64,000 nt of DNA. Origin: Erwinia persicina NBRC 102418. GTDB lineage: Bacteria; Pseudomonadota; Gammaproteobacteria; Enterobacterales; Enterobacteriaceae. The translations under genes were made by a program, and so were the position numbers. The stretch covers positions 62,001 through 126,000 of the forward strand of contig NZ_BCTN01000015.1 of NCBI RefSeq assembly GCF_001571305.1, written 5' to 3'. The notes under the pieces were generated by a model that saw nothing but the letters and a program-made list of their open reading frames with translations, did no database searches and had not been told where the DNA came from. The number at the start of each line of letters is the position of its first letter. Within the stretch, counting starts at the first letter, position 1. Shown piece by piece: positions 38,048 through 47,806 of this stretch.

Positions 38048-39463
38048 ATGAAGAGCACCAGGCTCTCAGTCAGAGAAAAAATTGGTTACGGGATGGGCGA
38101 TGCCGGATGCAATATGATCGGCGGTGCCATCATGCTTTTTCTTAACTATTTCTACACTGACGTCTTCGGCCTTGCCCCGGCGCTGGTCGGGGTTCTGCTG
38201 CTGTCGGTCAGGGTCATCGATGCCGTGACGGATCCGATTATGGGCGCGATTGCCGACCGCACTCAGAGTCGTTGGGGGCGGTTCCGCCCATGGCTGCTGT
38301 GGATCTCCCTGCCCTACGTGCTGTTCAGCGTACTGATGTTCACCACGCCAGACTGGACCTATAACAGCAAGGTAATCTGGGCATTCGCCACCTACTTCCT
38401 GATGTCCCTGACCTATACGGCGATCAATATTCCTTACTGCTCGCTGGGCGGGGTGATCACCAGTGACCCGGGTGAGCGTGTCTCCTGCCAGTCGTACCGC
38501 TTTGTGATGGTTGGCGTCGCCACGCTGATCCTCTCGCTGACGCTGCTGCCGCTGGCAGACTGGTTTGGCGGTGACAATAAGGCGCGCGGCTACCAGATGG
38601 CCATGGGCGTGATGGCGCTGGTCGCCCTGATGATGTTTTTGTTCTGCTTTGCCACGGTGCGCGAACGTATTCATCCGGCCGTCCCCACTCATGACGACCT
38701 GAAGGGGGATCTGCGGGACGTGTGGAAGAACGATCAGTGGGTGCGTATTTTGCTGCTGACCTTCTGCAACGTCTGCCCCGGCTTTATCCGCATGGCCGCC
38801 ACCATGTACTACGTCACCTGGGTGATGCAGCAGTCGACCCACTTTGCCACGCTGTTTATCAGCCTGGGTGTGGTTGGCATGATGGTCGGCAGTACGCTGG
38901 CAAAGGTTCTGACCGACCGCTGGTGTAAACTGAAAGTCTTCTTCTGGACCAATATTGCGCTGGCGATCTTCTCGGGTGGGTTCTACTTCCTCGACCCGCA
39001 GGCCACCATGCTGGTGCTGGTCATGTACTTCCTGCTGAATATTCTGCATCAGATCCCGTCACCACTGCACTGGTCGCTGATGGCCGATGTGGATGACTAC
39101 GGGGAGTGGAAAACCGGCAAACGTATCACCGGCATCAGTTTCTCCGGCAACCTGTTCTTCCTGAAAGTCGGGCTGGCAGTGGCAGGAGCAATGGTTGGCT
39201 TCCTGCTCTCCTGGTACGGCTATAACGCCGGGGCGAAACAACAGAGCCCGGCCGCTTTAAACGGCATCGTCCTGCTGTTTACCGTGATCCCGGCGGTGGG
39301 TTATCTGATCACTGCGGGCGTGGTGCGTCTGCTGAAGGTGGACCGTACGCTCATGCTGCAAATCCAGCGCGATCTGGAGCAGCGCCGCACCAACTATCAG
39401 GAACTGAACGATTACCACGACAGCAAAGAGCTGAAAACAAAACCACAAGGAGCCGTACGATGA
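38048..39463 (+). CDS. GPH-family sugar:cation symporter (MelB/XynP/YicJ type)
   Basis: 471 residues with about 12 membrane segments. Family motifs are EKIGYGMGDAGCNMI, DAVTDPIMGAIADRTQSRWGRFRPW and DVDDYGEWKTGKRITGISF. GPH carriers move glycosides, pentosides or hexuronides with H+ or Na+. The glycosidase overlapping its 3' end by 4 bp suggests uptake of arabinose- or xylose-containing oligosaccharides. No regulator gene lies beside it. GGGAG lies before the start. The pair is absent from the same E. coli interval (aroP-ampE). Confidence 0.88.
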   Translation: MKSTRLSVREKIGYGMGDAGCNMIGGAIMLFLNYFYTDVFGLAPALVGVLLLSVRVIDAVTDPIMGAIADRTQSRWGRFRPWLLWISLPYVLFSVLMFTTPDWTYNSKVIWAFATYFLMSLTYTAINIPYCSLGGVITSDPGERVSCQSYRFVMVGVATLILSLTLLPLADWFGGDNKARGYQMAMGVMALVALMMFLFCFATVRERIHPAVPTHDDLKGDLRDVWKNDQWVRILLLTFCNVCPGFIRMAATMYYVTWVMQQSTHFATLFISLGVVGMMVGSTLAKVLTDRWCKLKVFFWTNIALAIFSGGFYFLDPQATMLVLVMYFLLNILHQIPSPLHWSLMADVDDYGEWKTGKRITGISFSGNLFFLKVGLAVAGAMVGFLLSWYGYNAGAKQQSPAALNGIVLLFTVIPAVGYLITAGVVRLLKVDRTLMLQIQRDLEQRRTNYQELNDYHDSKELKTKPQGAVR

Positions 39464-40434
39464 GCCATTGGCCTAACCCCTTAATCGAACAGCGCGCCGA
39501 CCCGTTTATTCTGCGCCATCAGGGAAGCTACTACTTTATCGCCTCGGTGCCAGAGTATGACCGGCTGGAGATCCGCTGCGCCACCACGCTGGCCGGACTG
39601 GCAGAGGCCCGGGCGGCAGTCGTCTGGCACAAGCCCGATCGTGGCCCGATGAGTGCATTAATATGGGCACCCGAACTGCATCTGATTGACGGGCAGTGGG
39701 TGATCTATTTTGCTGCCGCGCCGTCAAAGGAGATCAAACAGGGCCTGTTCCAGCACCGGATGTTTGCTCTCACCTGTGATGATGCCGACCCGCTTAGTGG
39801 AGAGTGGATTGAGCGCGGGCAGATTCTGACCCCCATCGACAGCTTCGCGCTGGATGCCACCCACTTCGTTCATCAGGGGAAAAACTGGTATCTGTGGGCG
39901 CAGAAAGATCCGGCTATTCCCGGAAATTCCAACCTCTATCTGGCCGAGCTGGCCACCCCGTGGCAGATCAAAGGCTACCCGGTGATGCTCAGTCGTCCAC
40001 AGTATGAATGGGAGTGCGCCGGTTTTAGCGTGAATGAAGGCCCTGCAGTTATACGCCACGGCCAGCGGCTGTTTGTCAGTTATTCTGCCAGCGCCACCGA
40101 TGAAAACTACTGCATGGGATTGCTATGGATTGATGCTGAAGCGGATCCGCTACAGGCAGAAAACTGGCAAAAATCCGCCGCGCCGGTCTTTACCACCAGC
40201 TGGGAAAACCACCAGTATGGTCCCGGGCACAACAGTTTTACCACGGGTGAAAACGGCGAGGACGTGCTGGTCTACCACGCCCGTAACTACACCGAAATTG
40301 AAGGGGACCCGCTGTACGATCCTAACCGCCATACACGCATAAAGACCTTCAGCTGGGATACCAGCGGCATGCCACAGTTTGGCACGCCCCCGGCAGACTC
40401 GCTGTCAGACCAGCGTGCCATAAATAGTCAGTAG
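39460..40434 (+). CDS. Glycoside hydrolase family 43 protein
   Basis: 324 residues without a signal peptide, so cytosolic. Five-bladed propeller GH43 features are the N-terminal ADPFIL (general base Asp), LDATHF (pKa-modulating Asp) and NEGPAV (general acid Glu). Arabinofuranosidase or xylosidase activity is likely; specificity cannot be told from sequence alone. It overlaps the symporter by ATGA, so imported oligosaccharides would be cleaved inside the cell. Its 3' end overlaps the convergent ampE by 30 bp. Confidence 0.85.
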   Translation: MSHWPNPLIEQRADPFILRHQGSYYFIASVPEYDRLEIRCATTLAGLAEARAAVVWHKPDRGPMSALIWAPELHLIDGQWVIYFAAAPSKEIKQGLFQHRMFALTCDDADPLSGEWIERGQILTPIDSFALDATHFVHQGKNWYLWAQKDPAIPGNSNLYLAELATPWQIKGYPVMLSRPQYEWECAGFSVNEGPAVIRHGQRLFVSYSASATDENYCMGLLWIDAEADPLQAENWQKSAAPVFTTSWENHQYGPGHNSFTTGENGEDVLVYHARNYTEIEGDPLYDPNRHTRIKTFSWDTSGMPQFGTPPADSLSDQRAINSQ

Positions 40435-41259
40435 CGCCACCACCACCACGATCATCAGCGAGACCTTTTTCGCCAGTGCAACCGCGATGCGCGGGGTCTC
40501 CACCTTATCGAGGTGGGGATCGCGCGCCAGCGAGAACTGGGCTAGTTGAGTCAGCACCTGGTACTGTGGCGTATGGCGATCGCCCAGCGAGGCGAACCAT
40601 GCAGGCAGCGCTCGCTCCCCGTGGCCCAACAGGGCATACGCTACGCCAACCAGCCGTACCGGGATCCAGTCTACCCAGTGCAGGATAGCATCCACGCCTG
40701 ACTGTGCCCGCTCGAGCGGATTCTGCTGACGTGCAAGCCAGCTCTGCCAGGCTCGCAGAAACGCATAGCCGACCAGCAGCACAGGACCCCATGGCCCACC
40801 GACCACAAACCAGAACAGCGGCGCCAGGTAAAACCGGTAGTTAATCCACAGGAGTGCATTTTGTAGCGCGGAAAGAAACTCACGCTCGCTGCACTCCGCA
40901 GGCACACCATGGATCAGCGTTAACTCTTCAATCATCGCCTGGTGCGCATCACTGTCATTGTGGCTGGCGGCTTTCAGATAGGCATGATAATGCAGTCGTA
41001 CCGACCCCGCCCCGATGCACAACAGGCCAATTAATATCCAGAACAACAGTTTAGGCACGCCAAAAAACAGCCCTTTCAGCGCCAGCAGACACAGGGCAAC
41101 CGCCGCCATGATCAGCACGGTCATCAGTAGCGTACGAATCAGAGAGAAATGACGGCGGGCACGAAATAGCGGCATCAAATGATGGTCGAGTTGCCAGTGC
41201 TCCCCCATTTTAAACAGTCGTTCCCATCCCAGAACCAGTAACAGACTGAATAACGTCAT
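40405..41259 (-). CDS. ampE: Regulatory inner-membrane protein AmpE
   Basis: 284 residues, like E. coli AmpE. Membrane segments are visible ([59 protein letters not shown]). Conserved blocks include [13 protein letters not shown] and [27 protein letters not shown]. It accompanies AmpD; a role in beta-lactamase signalling has been proposed but is weakly supported. It overlaps ampD by 4 bp. The C-terminal 30 bp overlap the convergent GH43 gene, so the two ends cannot change independently. Confidence 0.95.
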   Translation of the reverse strand: MTLFSLLLVLGWERLFKMGEHWQLDHHLMPLFRARRHFSLIRTLLMTVLIMAAVALCLLALKGLFFGVPKLLFWILIGLLCIGAGSVRLHYHAYLKAASHNDSDAHQAMIEELTLIHGVPAECSEREFLSALQNALLWINYRFYLAPLFWFVVGGPWGPVLLVGYAFLRAWQSWLARQQNPLERAQSGVDAILHWVDWIPVRLVGVAYALLGHGERALPAWFASLGDRHTPQYQVLTQLAQFSLARDPHLDKVETPRIAVALAKKVSLMIVVVVALLTIYGTLV

Positions 41260-41813
41260 ACTTTCACTCCCGCGTGCTCAAGTTCGGCGTAATAACGTGC
41301 CCAGTCAAAAGAGGGGCCCGGGTCAGTTTTACGTTCAGGCGCGATATCACTGTGACCGGTGATCTGCTGTGCCATCGCGGGATAGTGCTCTACCAGCAAC
41401 GCCGTCACCGCACACAGCGACTGATATTGCGCATCGGTATAGGGCAGCGTGTCCGTCCCTTCCAGTTCAATGCCTACCGAAAAATCATTACAGGCTTCAC
41501 GGCCCTGATAACTGGATACGCCAGCGTGCCATGCACGCAGATGAAAAGGGACGTACTGCACGATTTCACCATCACGACGAATTAAACAGTGTGCCGAGAC
41601 CTGCAAATGACTGATATCAGCAAAGTACGGGTGAAGGGTGGGATCAAGCTGTCCGGTAAACAAGTCGTCGATCCATGGGCCGCCAAATTCACCGGGCGGC
41701 AGACTGATATTGTGGATCACCAGTAGTGAAGGTGATTCATCATCAGGTCGCTGATTCATATGCGGCGACGGCACATGTCGCACTCCCGCAATCCACCCAT
41801 CTTGCAACTGCAT
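41256..41813 (-). CDS. ampD: 1,6-anhydro-N-acetylmuramyl-L-alanine amidase AmpD
   Basis: 185 residues. This cytosolic zinc amidase of cell-wall recycling removes the peptide from anhydromuropeptides and so keeps AmpR-driven beta-lactamase low. Zinc ligands are visible: His in [16 protein letters not shown], His in [11 protein letters not shown], and Asp in [19 protein letters not shown]. No ampC/ampR is in the window. It is transcribed first, then ampE. Confidence 0.97.
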   Translation of the reverse strand: MQLQDGWIAGVRHVPSPHMNQRPDDESPSLLVIHNISLPPGEFGGPWIDDLFTGQLDPTLHPYFADISHLQVSAHCLIRRDGEIVQYVPFHLRAWHAGVSSYQGREACNDFSVGIELEGTDTLPYTDAQYQSLCAVTALLVEHYPAMAQQITGHSDIAPERKTDPGPSFDWARYYAELEHAGVKV

Positions 41814-41921
41814 ACCACTTCTCCTGTGTTCTGACTCCCGCAGATTAACATGATTTTTTTCTGCTTAATCAAACTTATCAATCTGGTCTTTTTAGAGGAC
41901 AAAAATTATTTTCATTTTTTT

Positions 41922-41948
41922 GCATCCGATTTCCCTCTTCATCCGTAG
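41922..41948 (+). promoter_or_regulatory. Possible ECF sigma promoter before the fasciclin gene
   Basis: GCATCC (41922-41927) and CCGTAG (41943-41948), 15 bp apart, resemble the mycobacterial SigK promoter boxes CCATCC and CCGAAT. The match is suggestive only, since enterobacterial homologues may prefer other boxes. Confidence 0.3.
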
Positions 41949-41996
41949 ATAACTCTGTGAGGCAAAAACGCCTTCTCTTACGCTAAGGAACTCATC

Positions 41997-42554
41997 ATGA
42001 AAACGCTCATCCGCACCGCCCTGTGTGCTTCAGTGCTGTTCAGTGCCGCATCAATGGCGGAGATGTCCCAGAATACCGTGATGGTAGGTGGGGCTGCTAT
42101 GTACCCTTCCCATAATATCGTTGAGAATGCCCTCAATTCGAAAGATCACACCACGCTGGTCGCTGCCGTAAAAGCCGCAGGCCTGGCGGATACGCTGCAA
42201 GGCCCTGGGCCGTTCACCGTCTTCGCACCGACCAACGCCGCCTTTGCTAAATTGCCCGCAGGCACCGTGGATAATCTGCTGAAACCGGAAAACAAAGCGA
42301 CGCTGACCAGCGTGCTGACCTATCATGTGGTCGCCGGAAAATATGATATGAAAGCCCTGATGAAAAAGATTAAGCAGGGGAACGGCAGCGCTGAGCTGAA
42401 AACCGTTAACGGTGCCCCTCTGTGGCTGATGATGAATGGCCCCCACAATATTCAGCTAAAAGATGATAAAGGCAACGTCGCCAATATCAGCACCTATGAT
42501 GTGCAGCAAAAAAATGGCGTGATTGATGTTATTGATACGGTACTGATGCCTTAA
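41997..42554 (+). CDS. Secreted fasciclin-domain protein
   Basis: 185 residues: a Sec signal peptide (MKTLIRTALCASVLFSAASMA) and one FAS1 domain, with the H1 box FTVFAPTNAAFAKLPAGTVD and the YH block LTYHVVAGKYDM, ending GVIDVIDTVLMP (H2). FAS1 proteins mediate adhesion or unknown surface functions. AAGGAA precedes the start. It stands next to an ECF sigma factor and RskA-like anti-sigma gene, the arrangement of mycobacterial MPT70/83 with SigK/RskA, so it is the likely target of the sigma factor. It is not found in the same place in E. coli. Confidence 0.9.
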   Translation: MKTLIRTALCASVLFSAASMAEMSQNTVMVGGAAMYPSHNIVENALNSKDHTTLVAAVKAAGLADTLQGPGPFTVFAPTNAAFAKLPAGTVDNLLKPENKATLTSVLTYHVVAGKYDMKALMKKIKQGNGSAELKTVNGAPLWLMMNGPHNIQLKDDKGNVANISTYDVQQKNGVIDVIDTVLMP

Positions 42555-42587
42555 TCCATCGTGTGCCAACACTCGGGAAAAAATAAA

Positions 42588-42618
42588 TATACCCGCTGAT
42601 GTTAAAATAAAGGGTATA
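42588..42618. repeat. Inverted repeat before the sigma factor gene
   Basis: TATACCC (42588-42594) and GGGTATA (42612-42618) form a spaced palindrome with 17 bp between, 60 bp before the sigma gene. It may be an operator or a chance structure. Confidence 0.35.
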
Positions 42619-42677
42619 CAATTGGTGCAGCAGGTTTTTTTCACACTCCTTCCGCACCTCTTTTTTCAGGATGCTTC

Positions 42678-43223
42678 ATGACGGACGACGTAACAGATAG
42701 CCAGATTTTATTTATGAAGGCCATCGCGGCCGGCGATAAACAGGCATTTGAGGCGACCTACCGCCGTTATTCACCTTATCTTTTTGCTATTGCACTGCGT
42801 ATGTTACGCCGTCGCGACTGGGCAGAAGAGGTGCTGCATGACAGTTTCCTTGTCGTCTGGCAGCGTGCTGGCCACTTTGATCCTGCACTCAGCGCCCCGA
42901 AAACCTGGTTGACCAACATTGTGCGTAACCGCGCGATTGATTATCTGCGCCTGCAGGATAACCGTGTTGACGCTCTGGAAGAGGATGACGACCTTTTCGC
43001 CATGCCGCACTCCGGGGATGCGTTCCCTTCAGGATCAGAATCACGCAGGCTGACAGACTGCATGACACAGCTGTCGTCTGAACAGCGCCAGAGCATCACG
43101 CTGGCGTACTATCAGGGGCTGTCACACAGCGAAATTGCGCTGCACCTGGAACAACCTGCGGGAACCATTAAAAGCTGGATCCGCCGTGCATTAACTCAAC
43201 TGAAAGAGTGTGTGGGCATATGA
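42678..43223 (+). CDS. ECF RNA polymerase sigma factor (SigK/RpoE-like)
   Basis: 181 residues. Region 2 is AEEVLHDSFLVVWQRAGHFDPALSAPKTWLTNIVRNRAIDYLR; region 4 is LSSEQRQSITLAYYQGLSHSEIALHLEQPAGTIKSWIRRALTQLKE, a helix-turn-helix that reads the -35 box. There is no region 1 or 3, as in ECF sigmas. The downstream anti-sigma gene overlaps it by 4 bp (ATGA), so the two are co-translated. It probably drives its own operon and the fasciclin gene. Confidence 0.92.
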   Translation: MTDDVTDSQILFMKAIAAGDKQAFEATYRRYSPYLFAIALRMLRRRDWAEEVLHDSFLVVWQRAGHFDPALSAPKTWLTNIVRNRAIDYLRLQDNRVDALEEDDDLFAMPHSGDAFPSGSESRRLTDCMTQLSSEQRQSITLAYYQGLSHSEIALHLEQPAGTIKSWIRRALTQLKECVGI

Positions 43224-43879
43224 AAAGCAGACGCGATTTTGACTCAGCACTGGCCGCAGAATTTGCCCTTGGCACGCTGCGCGGTGCCGCACGCCAGCGT
43301 TTTGCCCGCCGCCTGTCACAGGAGCCTGAACTGGCGGCAGAAGTCAGCCGCTGGCAACACTCTCTGGCTGAACTTGACCAGCGGGTGACTCCGGTTCCCC
43401 CGCCGGAAGCCGTCTGGCAGCGGATTGCCCGTGGGCTGCCCGCCGATAATCCCCCCGCACAACGACCGCGCTGGCCATGGCTTGGCTGGGTTCTCGCCGC
43501 CTCCTTTGCCGGAGCGCTGCTCTATACCCAGTTCACCGTGCCCCCTGCCCAGCAGGCTATCGCGGTACTCAATGGTGACAGTCAGCAGGGATCCTGGGTC
43601 GTCAGCCTCAGCCCGGATAAAACGCAGCTGATGGTGGAAGCCGTCAATGCCTCGGCCATTCAGCCAGACCGCAGCCTGCAGCTCTGGCTCATCCCGCCTG
43701 GCGAGAAACCGCAGTCTCTGGGACTGGTGACAGAGCGGGAGCGTCAGCGCGTTGACGTGACAACACTCCAACTGGCCCAACTACCGACGCTGGCGATCAG
43801 CCTTGAGCCGCGCGGCGGTTCCCCGACCGGACAACCCACGGGGCCAGTACTGTATAGCGGTAAAATCATGCCTCTGTAG
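43220..43879 (+). CDS. RskA-like membrane anti-sigma factor
   Basis: 219 residues. The N-terminal cytosolic part (AAEFALGTLRGAARQRFARRL and a W-x5-L block) resembles the sigma-binding region of RskA proteins. One membrane segment follows near residues 85-105 (WPWLGWVLAASFAGALLY). The periplasmic RskA domain shows SWVVSLSPDKTQLMVEAV, LQLWLIPPGEKPQSLGLV and ISLEPRGGSPTGQPTGPVLYSG. It should hold the sigma factor at the membrane until a signal triggers release, possibly by proteolysis. Its end overlaps the convergent LysR gene by 14 bp. Confidence 0.9.
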   Translation: MKSRRDFDSALAAEFALGTLRGAARQRFARRLSQEPELAAEVSRWQHSLAELDQRVTPVPPPEAVWQRIARGLPADNPPAQRPRWPWLGWVLAASFAGALLYTQFTVPPAQQAIAVLNGDSQQGSWVVSLSPDKTQLMVEAVNASAIQPDRSLQLWLIPPGEKPQSLGLVTERERQRVDVTTLQLAQLPTLAISLEPRGGSPTGQPTGPVLYSGKIMPL

Positions 43880-44777
43880 CCAGACTGGCCTGAGGGAATA
43901 CCTGGGCCAGCTGCGCCATCAATATCGCGCGCAGGCGTGCGGCGGCAGGCGGTAATATCTCCTGCCCCTGAAGCAGCGCCATGCCCAAATCCCCGACCGG
44001 CGGCAGCAGCGGATGATGTAAAACCTGAAGCCCCAGCGGAAGCCCAAACTCAGTGCGTAAGGTCACGCCCAATCCGGCGGAGGCCGCGGCCCAGAGGCCA
44101 CTCAGGCTTCTGCTGGTGAAGGCTACCCGCCACGGTATGGCGGCATGATCCAGGGTATCAATTGCCCGGGTGCGCATCTGGCAGGGAGCATCAAACAGCA
44201 GCAGCGGCAACGCCTCACCCTGCTCTAACCATTGTGCCAGCTGAAACCCTTCACGTCCTATCCAGCACAGTGCGGCTGCCGGTAGCGGCTGCGTAAAGCG
44301 CGATGAGTCCTCCCCCTGCCAGCACAATGCCAGGTCCAGCTCACCCTGACGTATCCCCTGCAGTAATTCACTGTTACGGCCAATGCGTGCAGAAACCTGT
44401 ATCAGCGGATGCGCCCGCGAAAACTGGCCCAGCAGTTCCGGCAGCAAGGTCTCGCCAAAATCTTCCTGCAACCCTATGCGCACGCTGCCGGCAATATCCC
44501 GCCCGGACAGCGCACTGAAGGCCTCGTCATTGAGCGCCAGCAATCGCCTGCCGTAAGCCATCAGCAGCTCGCCGTTATCCGTCAGTGCCAGCCGCCGCCC
44601 GGCCTTCTGTAACAACGGCAGCCCTGTTTGCTGCTCCAGTTTTTTTAGCTGTGCACTGACGGCGGAGGTCGAGCGACTCAACCGTTCGGCGGCCTGAGCA
44701 AAACTCCCCAGCTCAATCCCGAGCACAAACGCGCGTAACGCATCCAGATCGAAAGTCATACGTTTAAACGGCTGCAT
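43866..44777 (-). CDS. LysR-family transcriptional regulator
   Basis: 303 residues (an in-frame ATG at 44759 would give 297). The N-terminal winged helix is ALRAFVLGIELGSFAQAAERLSRSTSAVSAQLKKLEQQTGLPLL; the rest is a periplasmic-binding-like effector domain. It is transcribed divergently from three small genes across a 104-bp AT-rich interval, which is the normal layout for a LysR regulator and its target operon. The effector is unknown. Confidence 0.9.
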   Translation of the reverse strand: MQPFKRMTFDLDALRAFVLGIELGSFAQAAERLSRSTSAVSAQLKKLEQQTGLPLLQKAGRRLALTDNGELLMAYGRRLLALNDEAFSALSGRDIAGSVRIGLQEDFGETLLPELLGQFSRAHPLIQVSARIGRNSELLQGIRQGELDLALCWQGEDSSRFTQPLPAAALCWIGREGFQLAQWLEQGEALPLLLFDAPCQMRTRAIDTLDHAAIPWRVAFTSRSLSGLWAAASAGLGVTLRTEFGLPLGLQVLHHPLLPPVGDLGMALLQGQEILPPAAARLRAILMAQLAQVFPQASLATEA

Positions 44778-44881
44778 TAATCATCCTGTTTTTCGGGATT
44801 ATCGATACGAATATATGCGATTTTATAAACTATTTTTGCGTTCTATGCTGCTGTCTTCTCCCACAAAAAAGGAACAGCCTC

Positions 44882-45202
44882 ATGACAGCACCGCTCGACC
44901 GTGACAGTCTGGCCAGCGTGTCCCCTGTGCTTGCCGCCATTACAGAACAGACTCTTTTTGGCACGATCTGGCAGCGTAGCGAATTAAACAAACGTGAACG
45001 CAGCCTGATTACCGTGGCCGCGTTAATTGCGCTCGGCCGCCACCAGCAGTTACCCTGGCATCTGGATTTCGCCCGAACACATGGCATCAGCAATCCCGAA
45101 CTGGCCGAAGTCATGACCCATCTGGCGTTCTATTGCGGCTGGCCTGCAGCCGTATCTGCACTTAGTCTGCTGCCAAAATCCGACAACAGCCTTCAGGAGT
45201 AA
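44882..45202 (+). CDS. Carboxymuconolactone decarboxylase family protein
   Basis: 106 residues, CMD fold: RSLITVAALIALGRHQQLPWHLDFARTHGISNPELAEVMTHLAFYCGWPAAVSAL. The family His is present, but the AhpD-type CxxC redox pair is absent, so a peroxidase role is unlikely. The substrate is unknown. AAAGGAAC lies before the start. The next gene begins 3 bp after its stop. Confidence 0.88.
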   Translation: MTAPLDRDSLASVSPVLAAITEQTLFGTIWQRSELNKRERSLITVAALIALGRHQQLPWHLDFARTHGISNPELAEVMTHLAFYCGWPAAVSALSLLPKSDNSLQE

Positions 45203-45205
45203 ACG

Positions 45206-45604
45206 ATGCCTTTTAGCCGAATTGCCCTGCCTGTCGGAACAACGTCAGACTTTCGCACCAGCCTGTCAGAAATCCTGCACCTTACGCTGGTGGATTTTTT
45301 CGACGTCCCACCGGACGACTGCTTTCAACTGCTGGACGAATATGCGCCAGAACAGCGGGTGTTCCCACGCCATTATCTTGGCGGCCCGCGATCAGAGGGT
45401 TTTATCTGGTTTCATATCACTGCAGGCAGGCCCCGATCGGTGGAGCAAAAACAGCAGTTTTATCATCATCTGGCGCATCGGCTCTCCAGCGAGCTTGCGG
45501 TACGCCCGGAAGATGTCATGGTCACGCTGAGTTTTACTCAGCCTGAGGACTGGTCTTTCGCCTGCGGTAACGCTTTTCACTGGCCAGCGGAGAATACATT
45601 ATGA
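45206..45604 (+). CDS. Tautomerase family protein
   Basis: 132 residues. The N terminus MPFSRIALPVG leaves proline first after removal of Met, the catalytic residue of the 4-oxalocrotonate tautomerase superfamily. Later blocks (EGFIWFHITAGRPRSVEQKQQFYHHLAHRLSSELAVRPEDVMVTLSF) match the two-module members. It lies between the CMD and DUF4865 genes, overlapping the latter by 4 bp. Confidence 0.87.
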   Translation: MPFSRIALPVGTTSDFRTSLSEILHLTLVDFFDVPPDDCFQLLDEYAPEQRVFPRHYLGGPRSEGFIWFHITAGRPRSVEQKQQFYHHLAHRLSSELAVRPEDVMVTLSFTQPEDWSFACGNAFHWPAENTL

Positions 45605-46146
45605 TCGCCATGCAATATCGTTTTCGCCTGCCCAGTGACTATGACATGGCAATCATCACCAACCGCATCTGCGAAAATGGCCACCGGCTTGATGGTTTCC
45701 CTGGCCTGCTTCTGAAAGCCTATTGCTACGCTGACGATAGCGGCCCACAACGTTCTTCCGATCCGCTGTATGCGCCTTTTTATCTCTGGCAGGACAGTGA
45801 CAGCATGACGCGCTTTCTCACCAGCAGTGGGTTTCAGCGGCTGACTCAGGATTATGGCTGGCCGCAGATCGACAGCTGGCTGGTCCTGCACTATCAACCG
45901 GCGGCGGAACTGGCAAACGCCGGTTTTGCCAGGCGTATTATTACCCCCATAACCCCCTACACAGAACTCATACATTACACGCCAGCGATCGTAGAACACG
46001 CTGCTCCTGTCAGTCAGATCCTTGCATGGGATGTACAAACCTGGCGGCATTTAACCTTTCAGATAAGCCCACTGCCGTTTAGTGATGTGAATAGCGCCGA
46101 ATGCTACCGGGTCGGGCACATCTCGCTGCCGCTACACATCGCGTAA
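45601..46146 (+). CDS. DUF4865 family protein
   Basis: 181 residues. It matches the pattern of DUF4865 proteins (start IAMQYRFRLPSDYDMAIITNRICENGHRLDGFPGLLLKAYC, then DPLYAPFYLWQDSDSMTRFL). No catalytic motif, signal or membrane segment is evident. The family is often encoded with LysR regulators and small enzymes, but its function is unknown. The start overlaps the tautomerase stop (ATGA), so it is part of the same operon. Confidence 0.82.
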   Translation: MIAMQYRFRLPSDYDMAIITNRICENGHRLDGFPGLLLKAYCYADDSGPQRSSDPLYAPFYLWQDSDSMTRFLTSSGFQRLTQDYGWPQIDSWLVLHYQPAAELANAGFARRIITPITPYTELIHYTPAIVEHAAPVSQILAWDVQTWRHLTFQISPLPFSDVNSAECYRVGHISLPLHIA

Positions 46147-46187
46147 TCCGGCGGCGGCCGCTGGTATGGGCGGTATAAACACGCTAG

Positions 46188-47117
<930 letters not shown>

Positions 47118-47359
47118 AGGTAACGGCGCCTGACAGGCACCGTACCCGCCAACCCCACCGTTTTACCCCAGGCCAGCCAACCGCGCTGGCCTTTTTTCTG
47201 CCCGTAATAGGATTTTGCGACGTCGCTTCCAGCGCCTGTCAGCCCAGGTGCAACTTACCAAAACACTTTACGGCGCACCTCTGAACTCCGCTGTTTGCCG
47301 CTGGTCACCTATTTCCCGTTGAATTAGGGTGCCAGCCTCATCACACAAGGAGGTTTGTC
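47118..47359. other. nadC-ppdD intergenic region
   Basis: 242 bp without a gene. It contains the presumed ppdD promoter and an AAGGAGG ribosome site just before the pilin start. A short GC stem with a T-run (CCAGCCAACCGCGCTGGCCTTTTTTC, about 47172-47198) can act as the nadC terminator. Confidence 0.55.
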
Positions 47360-47806
47360 ATGATTCACCAGCGGGGCTTTACCCTGATCGAACTGATGAT
47401 TGTTATCGCTATTATCGCCATTCTCAGCGCCATTGGGCTGCCTGCTTATCAGGGCTATCTGCAAAAAGCGGCACTCACCGATATGCTCCAGACGGCCATG
47501 CCGTTTAAAACCGCGGTGGAACTGTGCGCGATAGAACGTGGGGGCAGTGGAAATTGCAGTGCCGGGAGTAACGGGGTGCCTGCTGAACGTACCTCACGTT
47601 ATGTTTCCGCGCTGACGACTAATGCAGGGGTGATAACGCTTACCGGCCAGGAAAGCCTGCAGGGTTTGAGCGTCAAACTCACACCGCAGTGGGATAACAA
47701 CGATGGGCAGATAAGCTGGCAACGCAGTTGTACCAGTGGAAACGAAAGTCTGAAGAAAGCCTGTCAGGACGTATTCCGTTTTGATGAGGAGGAACAGATA
47801 CCATGA
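47360..47806 (+). CDS. ppdD: Prepilin peptidase-dependent pilin (type IV pilin-like)
   Basis: 148 residues with a class III signal: a short leader MIHQRG cut before Phe, then FTLIELMIVIAIIAILSAIG, including the Glu5 needed for assembly. Two C-terminal cysteines (SCTSGNESLKKAC) form the D-loop disulfide typical of pilins. It begins the ppdD-hofB-hofC operon. The type IV pilus-like machinery is used for DNA uptake or adhesion in related bacteria; its role here is unknown. Confidence 0.93.
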   Translation: MIHQRGFTLIELMIVIAIIAILSAIGLPAYQGYLQKAALTDMLQTAMPFKTAVELCAIERGGSGNCSAGSNGVPAERTSRYVSALTTNAGVITLTGQESLQGLSVKLTPQWDNNDGQISWQRSCTSGNESLKKACQDVFRFDEEEQIP

